A stretch of DNA of 64,000 nt from Stereocaulon alpinum (GCA_018257865.1 JAEUBA010000019.1:62001-126000); one strand, 5' to 3'. Counted from the first letter of the stretch, positions 43,801 through 54,467 are shown. Made by a program: numbers and translations. Notes: generated from the sequence alone by a model not told the origin.

Positions 43801-44365
43801 GGAACTAGACGAAGCTTGACTTCTAATGTTTCTTGCGAAGTGCTAGAGAATAGCCCCAATATATTCTTACACACACGTCCGGTAACAATAGTACGTGATT
43901 GGTGGGCGGGGGCCGATGGTGTAGACGACGAAGAAGCGAGGACCCATGATAGCATTCCCTGTCCAACTAGTGGCGTTTCATACTCTGAATAGTCGTATGC
44001 GTAGACTGTGTAGTCCTGACCCAGCTTCACAACCAGTTCTGGACTGGCGGCTACGATCGCCTGTATACAAGTCTTCAATTCAATAACACCAATTTGTGTG
44101 TTCTCATCAAGATATGCTGTGCGAATGTCGAGTGGCTGAGGCCATCGTGCCAAGCAGTTGGTCTTGTTTTCATTATCGAAGGAATACAGGACTTTCACTA
44201 GACGACAATGCAATCAGCATCTATGGAGGGCTCACCAAGCATTTATACAGACTCACGTCTCATTGGGCGCACAGTGACATCCTCTGTACTGGGGGTCGGT
44301 TCTCGCCTTTGAGGTGGAGGTCCGGGTGAAGACGCAGCTGGTCTGAGTGAGCGAAAATTTGGCAT
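40820..44365 (-). CDS. Ams2/Spt21-like GATA-type zinc finger regulator
   Basis: Three exons (44365-44257, 44197-42077, 42027-40820) give 1145 residues. Fission yeast Ams2 and budding yeast Spt21 control histone gene expression, and Ams2 is needed for CENP-A loading. The N-terminal Ams2/Spt21 domain (about 35-190) reads LKVLYSFDNENKTNCLARWP, SPELVVKLGQDYTVYAYDYS, TGRVCKNILGLFS and TLEVKLRLVPVPTSLQSEYI. An AT-hook-like block follows (APKRRGRPPGQKAAPRGRGR), then a long disordered part. The zinc finger is split: CENCGAIETPTWRKAW, a 68-residue insert, then LLCNPCGLWLHTRKCMRPRE. An intron falls inside the second Cys pair. The C-terminal 370 residues are low-complexity. Confidence 0.88.
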
Positions 44366-44829
44366 TGTGAACGCCGAGGATATGGCATGGCTTCAATATT
44401 GATGCTCGAGCTGCAGGTTTGTTAGAAACCACTTTTGTTCAGTCTGCGAGATCAAAGGTCAATGCTGACCATTGTTGAGATGTCTTCAATGTCGTTATGT
44501 ACGTGACGCGGTTTGCCCGCGACTTATTTGTAAGTTGAAGAGGAGAGGTTCCGGGAGATGAAGGGCTGTCGGGAGATTTATAGCAACTGGCTAGAGGCCG
44601 TGAAGTCGTCAATGGGTCCTGGCCCTCTGGATGCTGTAGTCACAACGCCTGAAGAGCAGCAGAGCGTGTCTTGGATACACGCGCTCAAGCCCGTGGGGAA
44701 AATGTCTTAGTCAGCAGGGCTGCGCCAAGCTTTATCGCTAGCGCGATCCTAGAGGAGCAACCCAGATTATTTCACCGTGCACCAAATTGGCAAACGATTA
44801 AGAGGGCACTGCCTCTTTATACCTACAAG
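44366..44829. other. divergent promoter region
   Basis: This is 464 bp between the start codons of the Ams2/Spt21-like regulator (minus) and SmD2 (plus). No other feature was noticed. Confidence 0.5.
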
Positions 44830-45424
44830 ATGGCCGATTCTAAGATACAGTATGTGACTCATCTACATGCTTGATGACGTCAAGCGCAAGATTCGAAGCT
44901 AACAATACTTCAGAGACCTCTTGAACAAACCTCGCATGGAACTCACGTATGTCCATTCATATTCCACCTTTCTCGTCCTTGCCGTCTCCTCCCGCTCTCA
45001 GCTTCCCATCTGGGTGCTGCCTGTCTCAGTCAATATACTGACGCCACGAAAGCGAGTACGAAATCTCCGTCCTCGAAGAACACGAATTCACTTCTGGCCC
45101 TCTTTCCATCCTACAAACCGCTGTTCGCTCGCATAATCAGGTCCTTATCTCTTGCCGCAACAATCGAAAGCTGCTCGCACGTGTGAAGGCTTTTGATCGG
45201 CATTGCAATATGGTCTTGGAGAATGTCAAGGAGATGTGGACGGAAACACCCAGAGTCTCAGGAGGGAAGAAGGGGAGGCCTGTCAACAAAGACAGGTTCA
45301 TCAGCAAAATGTGAGTGCCACCTCAACAGCTCGTCCTAGTATGACTCATACACCGAACGCGGCTGATGTTTGATCACACAGGTTCCTAAGAGGGGATTCA
45401 GTCATTCTAGTATTGTTAAGTTAA
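44830..45424 (+). CDS. small nuclear ribonucleoprotein Sm D2
   Basis: Four exons (44830-44849, 44914-44946, 45053-45310, 45382-45424) give 117 residues, matching the family's usual 115-118. SmD2 is part of the seven-membered Sm ring on U1, U2, U4 and U5 snRNAs. The exons join to MADSKIQDLLNKPRMELTEY and then EHEFTSGPLSILQTAVRSHN. The Sm1 motif is VLISCRNNRKLLARVKAFDR, followed by HCNMVLENVKEMW. The Sm2 motif is FLRGDSVILVLLS. The first two exons are very short (20 and 33 nt), and the second holds only an N-terminal helix. It is convergent with the dihydroxyacetone kinase gene, with 96 bp between stops. Confidence 0.95.
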
Positions 45425-45520
45425 TTGGCTCTCTTAAGGCAGTCGTAAACGATTACTATGGGCTAGGCGTTCAAAAAGAGAAGTGATACATGCTCATGAT
45501 CATCATCCAAACATCCATCT

Positions 45521-47401
45521 TTACAAAGCATCGGCAATACCAGACAAGAAGATGCTCAGTCCGTACGCTCCAGGGTCTGGCACCTCCTCGAAACCTGTGC
45601 CACCAACATATACAGATCTGCCCAATCTCGCCTTCATTCCTTTTGTCTTGTCAGTGCCAACTTTTGCGGCTTTGGCAGCTTCCTTCGTACTGCCAGTCTT
45701 TTGCAGAACCCTCACAAAAGGAACCAATGCATCCATCAATGTTCGATCGCCAGGCTGAGCAGGTGTGTATTTTCCTAGGTCTTCTATTGACATTGCTAGG
45801 GCTTCTGCCCAGACCTCGTTCGTGACTGGCGTCGATGAAGAATTGTCTTGAGCCCTCAGGTTCGAAGCGAGTGAATTGAGGAAGATGGCGTAGAGAGCTC
45901 CCGACGTACCATCCATGGTATTTTCAACGGTTGGACATATCTTTGCAAAGGTCATCATGGCATCGTCAGAAGATATGCTAGGCAGCACTTTCAAGATGGC
46001 CTCGGCCCCTCGCTTTAGACCAATACCGCAATCACCATCTCCGACCACGCTATCATACTTAGTCACTTCTGCCTCAGCGTCGATCAACTTCTTCAGAGCT
46101 GGCTCTAAAGTCTTTCTCAATCTTGTTGGATCGACTGGCTTGTCTTAGCTGCGACGTTTAGAAGTTGGGGACGCAACCTACGCTTAAGATTGCTTGGCTT
46201 TGTCTCCTGCTCGGCTTCCTCGGCCCTTTGTGGTGGTGGCTTGTAATCCTTCTCCCACGTCTCCGCCGTCACGCATCTGGGCCATCCTGTAGCATTCGCA
46301 GGCGCATCGATAAGCTCTAGCAATGACTTCCCTGGTCCAAGACCAGTGTCTGCTAGTCTAAGGATGGAAACGATGAAGCCGGGGCCATCTAGACTGCCAA
46401 AGAGCGTTCCTTGTACTATCCTCCGAGGTTTCAGGCCATAATTTTTCTTCAGCTGGATCACAATTTCGTTAGTGATTGCGCCAAGCTCCAGATTGCTCAC
46501 GCCTCCGAAGTTGTTGATCAACAATATGGTCTCATCCGTTTTCTCAATGTTCACATATGCCCTGTCTTTGTCGCTTTGGTCGAGCATCTGCCCCAGCATG
46601 ATCTTTACCAAGCCCGGCAGATCAGTTTTGACTTTCTCACATCCAGGCTCGTTGTGTATTCCCATTCCAATCTCCACCAGTCCTGGTCCCAATCTCTCCT
46701 CCTCTTCTCTGGCGTCTTCAATACCTCTGCCAGGAACGTGCACTCTGCTTAGACTAGCACCAAGACTGACAAGGTTGTTGACCACCAGGTGTCCTGCTCT
46801 CGCACAATCCTCCAGCGCGACACCCTGCTCAGCGAGCGCACCAACAATCTTGACCACCAGTGCTGTCCCCGAAAGCCCTCGTCTGCCAACCTTCCCGCCC
46901 CTCTCCCGGCCCACACCCACGTCATCGCCTACGACCACCATCTCCACCTTCTTTCCTAACGCCCTTGCCTTTTCTACACCCATGCCGAAGTTCAGTACAT
47001 CTCCTGTATAGTTTGTTGCCACGACCAAAATGCCCTTGCTCTCGGTAGGCAATCGATGCTGCAGGCACGTCCTCACCTGCTCCGCGCCTGGAGAAGCAAA
47101 GATAGTACCCGCAACGCAAGCAGTGAGAAGCCCATCGCCAACAAAGCCTGCGAAGCCAGGCTCGTGACCGGAACCTCCACCACAGACGACGGAGACATTC
47201 TGAAGATTGGAGATCGAAGAAGGGTTGCGGTAGATGATTTTATTCTGAGCGTCTAAAAGGAGCGAAGGATTGGTGAAGATCAGGGAATTGAGGTTCGACA
47301 GGACCGCATTGATTGGGTCGGTAAGATAATGCTTTGCAGCTATGATGAGCTGTCAACAAACGGCTCTGGAAAGGGTTCTATACATGGGACAAACCTGACA
47401 T
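45521..47401 (-). CDS. dihydroxyacetone kinase
   Basis: Three exons (47401-47395, 47339-46182, 46134-45521) give 592 residues. The enzyme phosphorylates dihydroxyacetone with ATP, in glycerol or methanol use and in detoxification. Exon 1 is only seven bases (Met, Ser and one base). Splicing gives MSAAKHYLTDPINAVLSNLN, the family start. The DhaK domain (about 10-340) has VCGGGSGHEPGFAGFVGDGL, ILVVATNYTGDVLNFGMGVE, LGASLSRVHVPGRG and GIHNEPGCEKVK. After a 47-nt intron with donor GTAGGT, the DhaL (ATP-binding) domain has KYDSVVGDGDCGIGLKRGAE and TVENTMDGTSGALYAIFLNS. The inter-domain intron removes what otherwise looks like a frameshift. It is divergent from glyoxalase II. Confidence 0.94.
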
Positions 47402-47760
47402 CTTCGCGAAAGTCCAAAGAGAAGCGTGGTTGGCTATTGAGGATATGAATGCATGAAGAGGCCCGAGCCTACATATACGAGGCTTCTTTCAACCCATGGC
47501 GGGCCATTCATGTCTCCAGTGCGGGGCCGTGGCACCGAAGTGGGGAGAAAGTTACGAGCGGAGATCTTCCGCTGATCGGCTTATCCAGATCCTCGAGTCC
47601 CAGCTTCTTACATATTTCATCAATGAACGCGAAAGCATTGACACGATCATTCTCTGGAAGGACGTTGAATGCTTTGACAGCTAGTGCAAGCCAACCTCAC
47701 ACAATGGAGGATGTCCGAGCGTGGAGCTAACAGCTTCTGCAGCTTGCTTTTACACGCGCC
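47402..47760. promoter_or_regulatory. shared promoter of dihydroxyacetone kinase and glyoxalase II
   Basis: This is 359 bp between divergent start codons of two carbonyl-detoxifying enzymes. I see no clear consensus stress element; the call rests on the arrangement. Confidence 0.4.
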
Positions 47761-48967
47761 ATGCATATTCAATCAATACCCATGTGTATGTCAATCTCTT
47801 AAATATAAATCTCTGCTGCTGCGAACATTGCTAACATTTTCTGGGGATTAAGGGACTGGGTCCAGCAACAATTACGCCTACCTTGTGAAAGACGACAAGA
47901 CTAATGATGCCGTTATTATCGATCCTGCGAATCCCCCTGAGTACGCTTGACTGCCTCAGGGTATACGCAGAAAAAGCTCATCACAATGCCACAGGGTTGC
48001 TCCGGTCGTGAAAGAGCAGGTTGACGGTGGAAAGATCAACTTAACGGCTATAATGAATACACACCAGTAAGCGCTCCGGCTGAGCAGTCGGCAAGGAACC
48101 GTGCTCATTGGGGATGACAAAGCCACTGGGATCATGCTGGAGGCAACAAGAAGATGGTACAAGAGCGCATTGAGAAGCTACAATCCAAAGGCTTACATGA
48201 AGCCAGCTATCCCAATTCAAGGATTTGCCCGTCATTGGCGGGAAAGACTGCGAAGCCGTTACGCAAACTCCAAAACACGGTGAAACGTTCAAGATTGGGT
48301 CAGGTATAACAGTCAAGGCGCTACATACACCATGCCATACCCAAGACAGTATTTGCTGGTTCATGGAGGACGGTGATGAGCGAGTGGTCTTCACTGGGGA
48401 TACTCTGTTCATTGGAGGTGATCAACGACTGTCCAATGCCTACGCGGAATTGCTGCTGATACATTTGCAGGCTGTGGAAGGTTCTTTGAAGGCTCTCCGA
48501 CAGAGATGAACACTGCTTTGAATAAGACTCTGGCGGCTCTCCCCTACGATACTAAAGTCTACGTGAGCAGCTATGGAAGTTCCCTCTTAAGACTATATAT
48601 GCTGACTCGGCAAAGCCTGGCCACGAGTACACCAAACAGAATGTCAAGTTTCTTACTACGGTCTTGCAGACAGAGCCGGTAATGAAGTTGCAATCCTTTG
48701 CAGAGAACAACAAAGAGACGCAGGGCAAATTCACCATTGGAGATGAGAAAGTCAGTGTGGGAACCCTGCAGATCCAAAACCCGAAGCTGACCTACGCAGC
48801 AATACAACGTTTTCATGCGACTTAGTGTGAGTACTTTAATCACTCAGCAGTCCATTGAGCAGAGCGATGCTGACATTGCTTAGGATCCAACAGTACAAAA
48901 GGCTACAGGAAAGACGAATGAGGTCGACGTTATGGGGGCGCTCAGGGAGATGAAGAATAATATGTGA
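47761..48967 (+). CDS. glyoxalase II (hydroxyacylglutathione hydrolase)
   Basis: Nine exons (47761-47785, 47853-47940, 47995-48066, 48123-48156, 48207-48417, 48471-48562, 48616-48750, 48800-48826, 48884-48967) give 255 residues. It hydrolyses S-lactoylglutathione to lactate and glutathione, the last step of methylglyoxal removal. The model reads MHIQSIPMWTGSSNNYAYLV, then the metallo-beta-lactamase metal motif THHHWDHAGGN. LPVIGGKDCEAVTQTPKHGE, ALHTPCHTQDSICWF, FTGDTLFIGGCGRFFEGSP and VYPGHEYT follow. The C-terminal domain reads KFTIGDEKQYNVFMRLSDPT, ending LREMKNNM. No organelle presequence is present, so a cytosolic form is likely. Exons of 25, 27 and 34 nt make this an intron-dense gene. 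Confidence 0.93.
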
Positions 48968-49388
48968 ATACAGTAAACCTCAATACTCTATTCTATTCGT
49001 GGAAGAAAACATTTAGCTGACTAGATTGTTCATTCAGGCCTACGCTACAGAAGGCAAAGATGTGATGTTTGTATAGAAGCATGTAGTTCGACAATAGCGA
49101 TCAGAGTCCACCACAGCAAACGCACCAAGTACTGAATCCAAGACATACAACCTTGCCCCCATGACGTCAGCTGCATATTGTGTCACCCATCTCCCCTGCG
49201 CATGCGGGGACCACGCATTCGGGCTCCATTTCTTTTTCCGGGCCATCCATTACATAAACCACGCATTGCACTTTCCTAACCACAAACAGTTTCCTCTGCA
49301 CTATATTCAGACGAGTCTTCGAGGGCAATCCATCAAGCCAACGAACAAGAACTTCCAGATCTATCACCCTGGTTCTACATCCATTACC
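48968..49388. other. intergenic, no gene seen
   Basis: This is 421 bp between glyoxalase II and the OBAP gene on the same strand. It should hold the OBAP promoter. Confidence 0.5.
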
Positions 49389-50259
49389 ATGAGTGCAACA
49401 GAGAACATCACCAATGAGGCCCAGGGCAACCCACTCAGCACCAAGAGCCAAGTTCTAGAAACTGGAGCTGCAGCTGGACAGGTATCAGACCCCCGTTACC
49501 CTAGAAGCTACCCGCCAGTCCCGAGTGCTGACGTTTGGTGGCCGGCAACCAGAACTTTGGCCCTGTGAAGCAAATATGTGCACATCTGAATGCCTTCCAT
49601 GTCTATGCCTCCGATCCGAAACGCTGCGTGGAAGCGAACCACTACTGCTCACACTTGAACGAAGGTTGGATCAAGCTCGTAATGTCCTTTTCTACACCGT
49701 GCCAACGCTAACACGTTGTCCCTATGGACGTTCGCCAATGCCTTATCTATGATAGTCCTACCCCAAATGCCCGCCTCATTGGCGTCGAATACATGATTTC
49801 AGCTACCCTCTACAAAACTCTCGACGCAGAAGAACGCAAACTTTGGCATTCTCACGTCTTCGAAGTCAAGTCTGGCATGCTTATCATGCCTGGTCCCAAC
49901 GGTCTCCCAACAGGGATCTGGGAGGAGGCAGAGACAAAAGAGATGGAAGATGTGGTCGGTATATATGGAAAGACGTATCACTTCTGGCAGGTTGACAGGG
50001 GCGATAAGCTACCTCTGGGTGGGCCGGAGTTAATGATGAGCTTTACGAAGGAAGACCAATGTCCCGGTTTCAGTGAGCTTATTGGGGAGAGGGATAGCAG
50101 ATATGGAGTCTCGTTTGTGCAGAAAAGAGAGAAGAGGGCGTATATCAAGGAGCCAGAAATCCACGAAGGTATGCCGTCGTAAGAGTTTTGTTTGGGTTTG
50201 GAGATGCTGACAATCCGTGGGCAGATGCCGATAGAGTTTGGAAAGAGAACGCCCAGTAG
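49389..50259 (+). CDS. oil-body-associated-protein-like (OBAP, DUF1264) protein
   Basis: Four exons (49389-49481, 49553-49664, 49728-50168, 50225-50259) give 226 residues. The OBAP/DUF1264 family was described on plant oil bodies; fungal members have no proven role. Typical stretches are NFGPVKQICAHLNAFHVYAS, CVEANHYCSHLNEDVRQCLI, YDSPTPNARLIGVEYMISAT, KLWHSHVFEVKSGMLIMPGP, KTYHFWQVDRGDKLPLGGPE and DSRYGVSFVQKREKRAYIKE. Protein continuity demands that intron 2 (49665-49727) end in GG, not AG. Donor and CTAAC branch site are normal. The next AG that stays in frame would delete 26 conserved residues. The gene may use an unusual acceptor, carry a splice-site mutation, or contain a base error. 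Confidence 0.85.
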
Positions 50260-51184
50260 AATTTGTCTGATGCTACTAGCGAGCAAGCATCGCTTACGAA
50301 AGGTACATAGCGCAATTACTGAATCAGATCGTTGCTGACCTGTATCAAGACTTAATCCTCGACGCGGCTGCACTCACTCCAATCAAATTATAGGCTAAAA
50401 GTAACTAGTATATGTATCCTCTGATTCCCCTCTATCAAGCCTTTGCAGCGAGATGTCGAACCCAGTGAAGGGCCGAGCGGCGATCGAAGGAGTCTTGCTA
50501 TCACGTAGATGCACAAGATGGCTTTCAATCTTGCTTCTCTGTCCACACTCATACGTCCTGATGGCGTAGACGATGGGCTCTAGCAAATTTAGAAGCTTCC
50601 TACATAATGAGACGAATTGGAACGAAAGTAAAGCACATCCAATGCATAAGCTGGCATTTAGATTGCTGCCTCTCCCTACCACTCGCACGCAGCATCCTCA
50701 CGTACACAAGAGTCATTGTAGGCCCCGTGAAAGTTTGACGAGCCGGAGTACGTATGCTTGCATCGCGAATGAAGGGCACACAACTCAAAAAGAGAGACAA
50801 GCCCGCATCGCGAAGTAAGCCATTGGTCCTCAGGCTAATCCTAGAACAACTCCAGAGTGGCACTAAAACTTCTTCATATAGTAGCAATGCAAAGATAGTC
50901 AAGTCGTAACAAGTGTAGTTCAAGCAGTCCGCTAAGATTATACATCGGCGAAAGTTGTGAATTCACTAGCGTCTCGCTTCCACTCAGGTTCTTGGCACCC
51001 ACACTTCGACCTCGTCAACGTATCAGGGCACACACTCTCAACAGACAACGCCTACCAACAAGCGCTACCAGCACAGTGCGTATGCTTCGAGCGTCCTCAT
51101 AGCTGTGAGCCACGTCATTGGATCCGTGCTGACTGTCACGAGAAGGAACGTCAACCCCTCGCCCATCCAGCGACAACCGCAATC
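50260..51184. other. intergenic, no gene seen
   Basis: This is 925 bp upstream of ribosomal protein S29, with no supported coding frame. It contains the S29 promoter. Confidence 0.5.
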
Positions 51185-51605
51185 ATGTCTCACGAATCAG
51201 TCTGGTACTCACGGCCTCGCGGCTATGGCAAGGGCGCACGAGCTTGGTATGGAATCCCCTCGTTACTACGTCTTTCAATCACCCCTCCCCGGCTTTCCCT
51301 GGGATATCTCCCTGTTGCTCCAGCCACAAATCTTACAGAGACGATTATCAAAGGGACACAAGCTGATCGGGTCTCTGCTATAGCCGCGTCTGCACACATA
51401 AAGCCGGTCTGATACGCAAATACGGTCTGAATATCTGCCGTCAGTGCTTTAGGGAGAAGAGTACGGATATTGGATTTACAAAGGTATGTTGGGCTCTTTG
51501 GTGTTGGGTTGAGGTGAACGATGGGGGGAGATGGCATATTGTGGAAGAGCAGGGAGCATTGGAAGGAAGAGGGCTAATGCGTCTTGTGTGCCATAGCATC
51601 GATAA
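51185..51605 (+). CDS. 40S ribosomal protein S29 (uS14)
   Basis: Three exons (51185-51246, 51384-51483, 51597-51605) give exactly 56 residues, the family's usual length. uS14 sits in the head of the small ribosomal subunit and binds zinc. Splicing gives MSHESVWYSRPRGYGKGARA, then CRVCTHKAGLIRKYGLNICR, QCFREKSTDIGFTK and the terminal HR. Zinc ligands are Cys21, Cys24, Cys39 and Cys42. The last coding exon is only nine bases (His, Arg, stop). Introns are long for this window (137 and 113 nt), as often seen in ribosomal protein genes. I saw no box C/D snoRNA motif in them. Tyr8 is a small departure from the Asn common at this position. Confidence 0.95.
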
Positions 51606-52068
51606 AGGAAAAGATGGGGATGAGAAGTGGATCTTGAACGAAGGAGCTACAAAGAAGGATGCAAGTAGTTTGCGGCGTGGATGCTTGCTTGAGGCGTACG
51701 GAAGGTCTCATATGCTAGACTAAGAAAACTACAATCACCAGCTTGCCTACCCATTGCCTCATAGCTACCTCCTTGCCATCACCGTACTCTTCCCCGCAGT
51801 GGGCCTCGTGCAAACATCTAACCCTCGTCCAGCCACAAATTATTTGAAAGGCAGCCTAGGGAGTACTAACGCGTTCATCGCCAACAGGGCTCCACCACTC
51901 ACAAGTGAAGGAGGCGGCTGCCTTGGTAGCGGATTGAGTGAGGCGATTAAAAGAATTAGGAGGTCGAAAATATAGACTGGGGTCCACAACTAGCATTGCA
52001 CCCCAATCGCCAAGAAAGGAATTACAAGAAGCCTAGCGCGGGCCCTCGAGGTGATACAAACCTCCTAC

Positions 52069-52093
52069 GAGAACCCCAGCGAAGGTCTATCTC
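52069..52093 (+). repeat. array hairpin a
   Basis: GAGAAC CC, loop AGCGAA, GG TCTA TCTC. The outer stem is GAGA/TCTC, not the GAAAA/TTTTC of the other copies, so pairing is kept with different bases. Confidence 0.55.
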
Positions 52094-52259
52094 TAAATCA
52101 CCATGGGCCACGCTTGCAGGTACATACGAACTCATATGAGACCGATCAAAGCTTATTCTTTCCGATATATGAATACTGTCAGACTAGTTCCTTACCATCT
52201 CAACAACACGCTTCCCGCGAGAAGGGAACAAAGGAGACGGCGGAATACGTGTTCCGTGA

Positions 52260-52383
52260 AGCCAAAAAGTCAAGACTGCAGAGTGAATCGAACCCACAAC
52301 CCTTGAAGGGCGAACAGCAAAAAGCTCAGCCTGGCCGGGTTAGCGGCCAAACCTACGAAAAGCCCAATGAAGGGATTTTTCTG
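52260..52383 (-). repeat. array unit b: hairpin plus A/B-box-like motifs
   Basis: Read on the minus strand: a hairpin (52381-52357, stem CCC/GGG), then GGCTGAGCTTTTTGC (A-box-like), GGGTTGTGGGTTCGATTC (B-box-like), and a T5 run near 52269-52264 as possible Pol III stop. The T-arm does not fold well, so it is not an intact tRNA. Confidence 0.5.
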
Positions 52384-52693
52384 CGGTTAAATACTCGTAC
52401 CAAGCCAATTGGTAGAACATGGAGTGGTTAAACGGTCCCTTGAGAGACAAGCGAAGATGTTTTATTCTAGTATATGTATTGACATTGCCGTCTACCCACC
52501 CACCAGACCTACCCGCTGAGATCAGAAGAGTCTTGTTCCCTCCACTCATTGCACCATCGCAGTGAACACACAAGGGGCCCAAAAAGGAAGGAAGTGTTTG
52601 CGGCCATCTTCGAGCTCGTACCTACAGAAATACTGAATACCAAAGGCTCGGTCGCGATACAGCTCATCGAAGCAAGCTCATCTAACGGCCTAC

Positions 52694-52716
52694 GAAGATC
52701 CAGTGAAGATGTTTTC
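52694..52716 (+). repeat. array hairpin c
   Basis: This begins GAAGATC, has loop CAGTGAA, then GAT and GTTTTC. The inner stem is ATC/GAT, a compensated change from GCC/GGC. It lacks a clear B-box-like neighbour. Confidence 0.5.
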
Positions 52717-52914
52717 TTGGGGTCAATCGTAGGGTAACCCTCGCCACCTTGTCCACAAAGGGAAAAGTGAATACGTCTGACCAAGATCTGAGACCCTGAG
52801 ATGACAAGCGAATCATAAGCTTACCGAGAACACTGGAAGGAGAACAGAACAAATTACATCTCACCTACGCCTTCTCAGAGCACCACAATGCAAGAGTCTG
52901 GCATGGATGGATAA

Positions 52915-53061
52915 AGCAAAAAGTCAACACGAAAGGTCCCACATCTCGCATCGAACCCATACCCACAACAATATAGACCGGCAAAAAGCTCAGCCACTAG
53001 GCAACTTCCCGTCGAAAGCCGCGTAGTGGCCTACGAAAACGCCAGTGAAGGCATTTTTCTG
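52915..53061 (-). repeat. array unit d: hairpin plus A/B-box-like motifs
   Basis: Read on the minus strand: hairpin 53059-53035 (stem GCC/GGC), then GTGGCTGAGCTTTTTGCCGG, then GGGTATGGGTTCGATGC, then TTGACTTTTTGC near 52926-52915. The order matches unit b. Confidence 0.5.
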
Positions 53062-54329
53062 ACGAAGAGATCCCATCACTATGATGAGAAATCTATACTA
53101 CCAAGATTAACCGTACAAAGTTAACCTCAGTCGAATTCGAGTGCGCACTCGGTCCCGGAAGGGACAGAGGAGATGGCCTTATTTGAATATATAACCTTGA
53201 GACACATTGAAGCAATTTGCGTGTATCCGCGTATCCCGTTGAAGCACCGCATTCCGAGACCCGATCTCGATATTGGTACAAAGGTAGGTTGGGACTAACC
53301 ATAGCCCGGGATGAACACACATAACACGAGGATTCCACGACTGTAGAACTCAATCAAGTGCTCTCTAGGAAGACCGAGACCCACGAAGGACCAACGGACT
53401 TAGGATTTATGTGGTAAGATGTCATACTTAGTGAGTAAGACGCGAACTTTGGTGGTCGAGCATTGCAACTATCGTTCCTTGTGGGATAGTTCAGTTGGTC
53501 TTGTTATGACTTTGATTACTTCGTACTTCTTATATCCTCATGGGAACGATTGACTCTCATTCCGCAAGAGAAAATGGATAATATCCTAGCTCTTTGGCGT
53601 CGTAAAGATGGAGAGTTCCACACCTCATGAACATCGAGCCCACACCCCGACAGCACAGAACCAATCAGCAATAGCGTGGCGCCTGGTGCCACCAAAGTGT
53701 GACCAAAGCTTTCGAGAACCGCAATAGACAAGGATCCTATCCCCTACCACGTAACGCAACGAACTACAATTCGGTGTATTCATGATGCAATGTCTTTGCA
53801 CAAGTGTTGACTGTTAGAAAGTTCAGTAGCTCTAGTTCGTGTAGGGACTGGGCAAGAAAGTGACAGATTTACAACACTTCCACGCTCGCCAACATCTCCA
53901 GAGTCAAAAGATGAAGTTTTGACCGAGAAATCCAAAGCACAAAGGACACGATGAAAACAATACACCTCGATTCCGGACTTGCAAAAGGTTATTTTCTCAA
54001 AGTATGTGACGCTTTCCCTACCAATCTCTTCTGCTCCTCCGCTTTTAGTCCGTATAGTCCCTTTCGGAACAAAAGAATTGCATCCACAACTAGTGTCTTA
54101 CTCAAAAACAACCGACGTATTTTCTTCTGGATAAGAACGGTAGCTCTCGAACAGTAGAACTTAACCCGTATACCAAAGCCTCCGCGAACCCCATGAGAGA
54201 ACATTCTACCTCAGTCAAGTCTTACCACATATACAAATCTTAGTCCCAAAAGCCCTGTGCTCTATAACGATCCCGACCTAGTTAGTCTCCCATATCTTGC
54301 AGAGAGAAATACAAGATCAGAAATACCCC

Positions 54330-54467
54330 CCCCAACCCCAGCATCGAACCCACAACCCCCAACTCGCCAAGCCCAAACGAGCAAAAATCGCAAAAAAGCT
54401 CAGCACGCCAATCTTCTAGTCATGACGGTCAACGGCCTACGAAAACTCCACCTAAGGTGTTTTTCTA
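54330..54467 (-). repeat. array unit e: hairpin plus A/B-box-like motifs
   Basis: Read on the minus strand: hairpin 54465-54441 (stem CC/GG with loop TTAGGT), then GTGCTGAGCTTTTTTGCG, then GGGTTGTGGGTTCGATGC. The spacer between the boxes is longer than in b and d. Confidence 0.5.

Noticed and set aside
46117..46182. Apparent frameshift between the two domains of dihydroxyacetone kinase
   Set aside because: A 47-nt GT-AG intron (46181-46135) with a CTAAAC branch site restores the frame exactly.
51247..51383. Intron-encoded snoRNA in ribosomal protein S29
   Set aside because: No convincing C/D or H/ACA boxes in the intron.
53481..53560. Possible tRNA starting GGGATAGTTCAGTTGGT
   Set aside because: The A-box-like start is good, but no B box or foldable anticodon and T arms follow.
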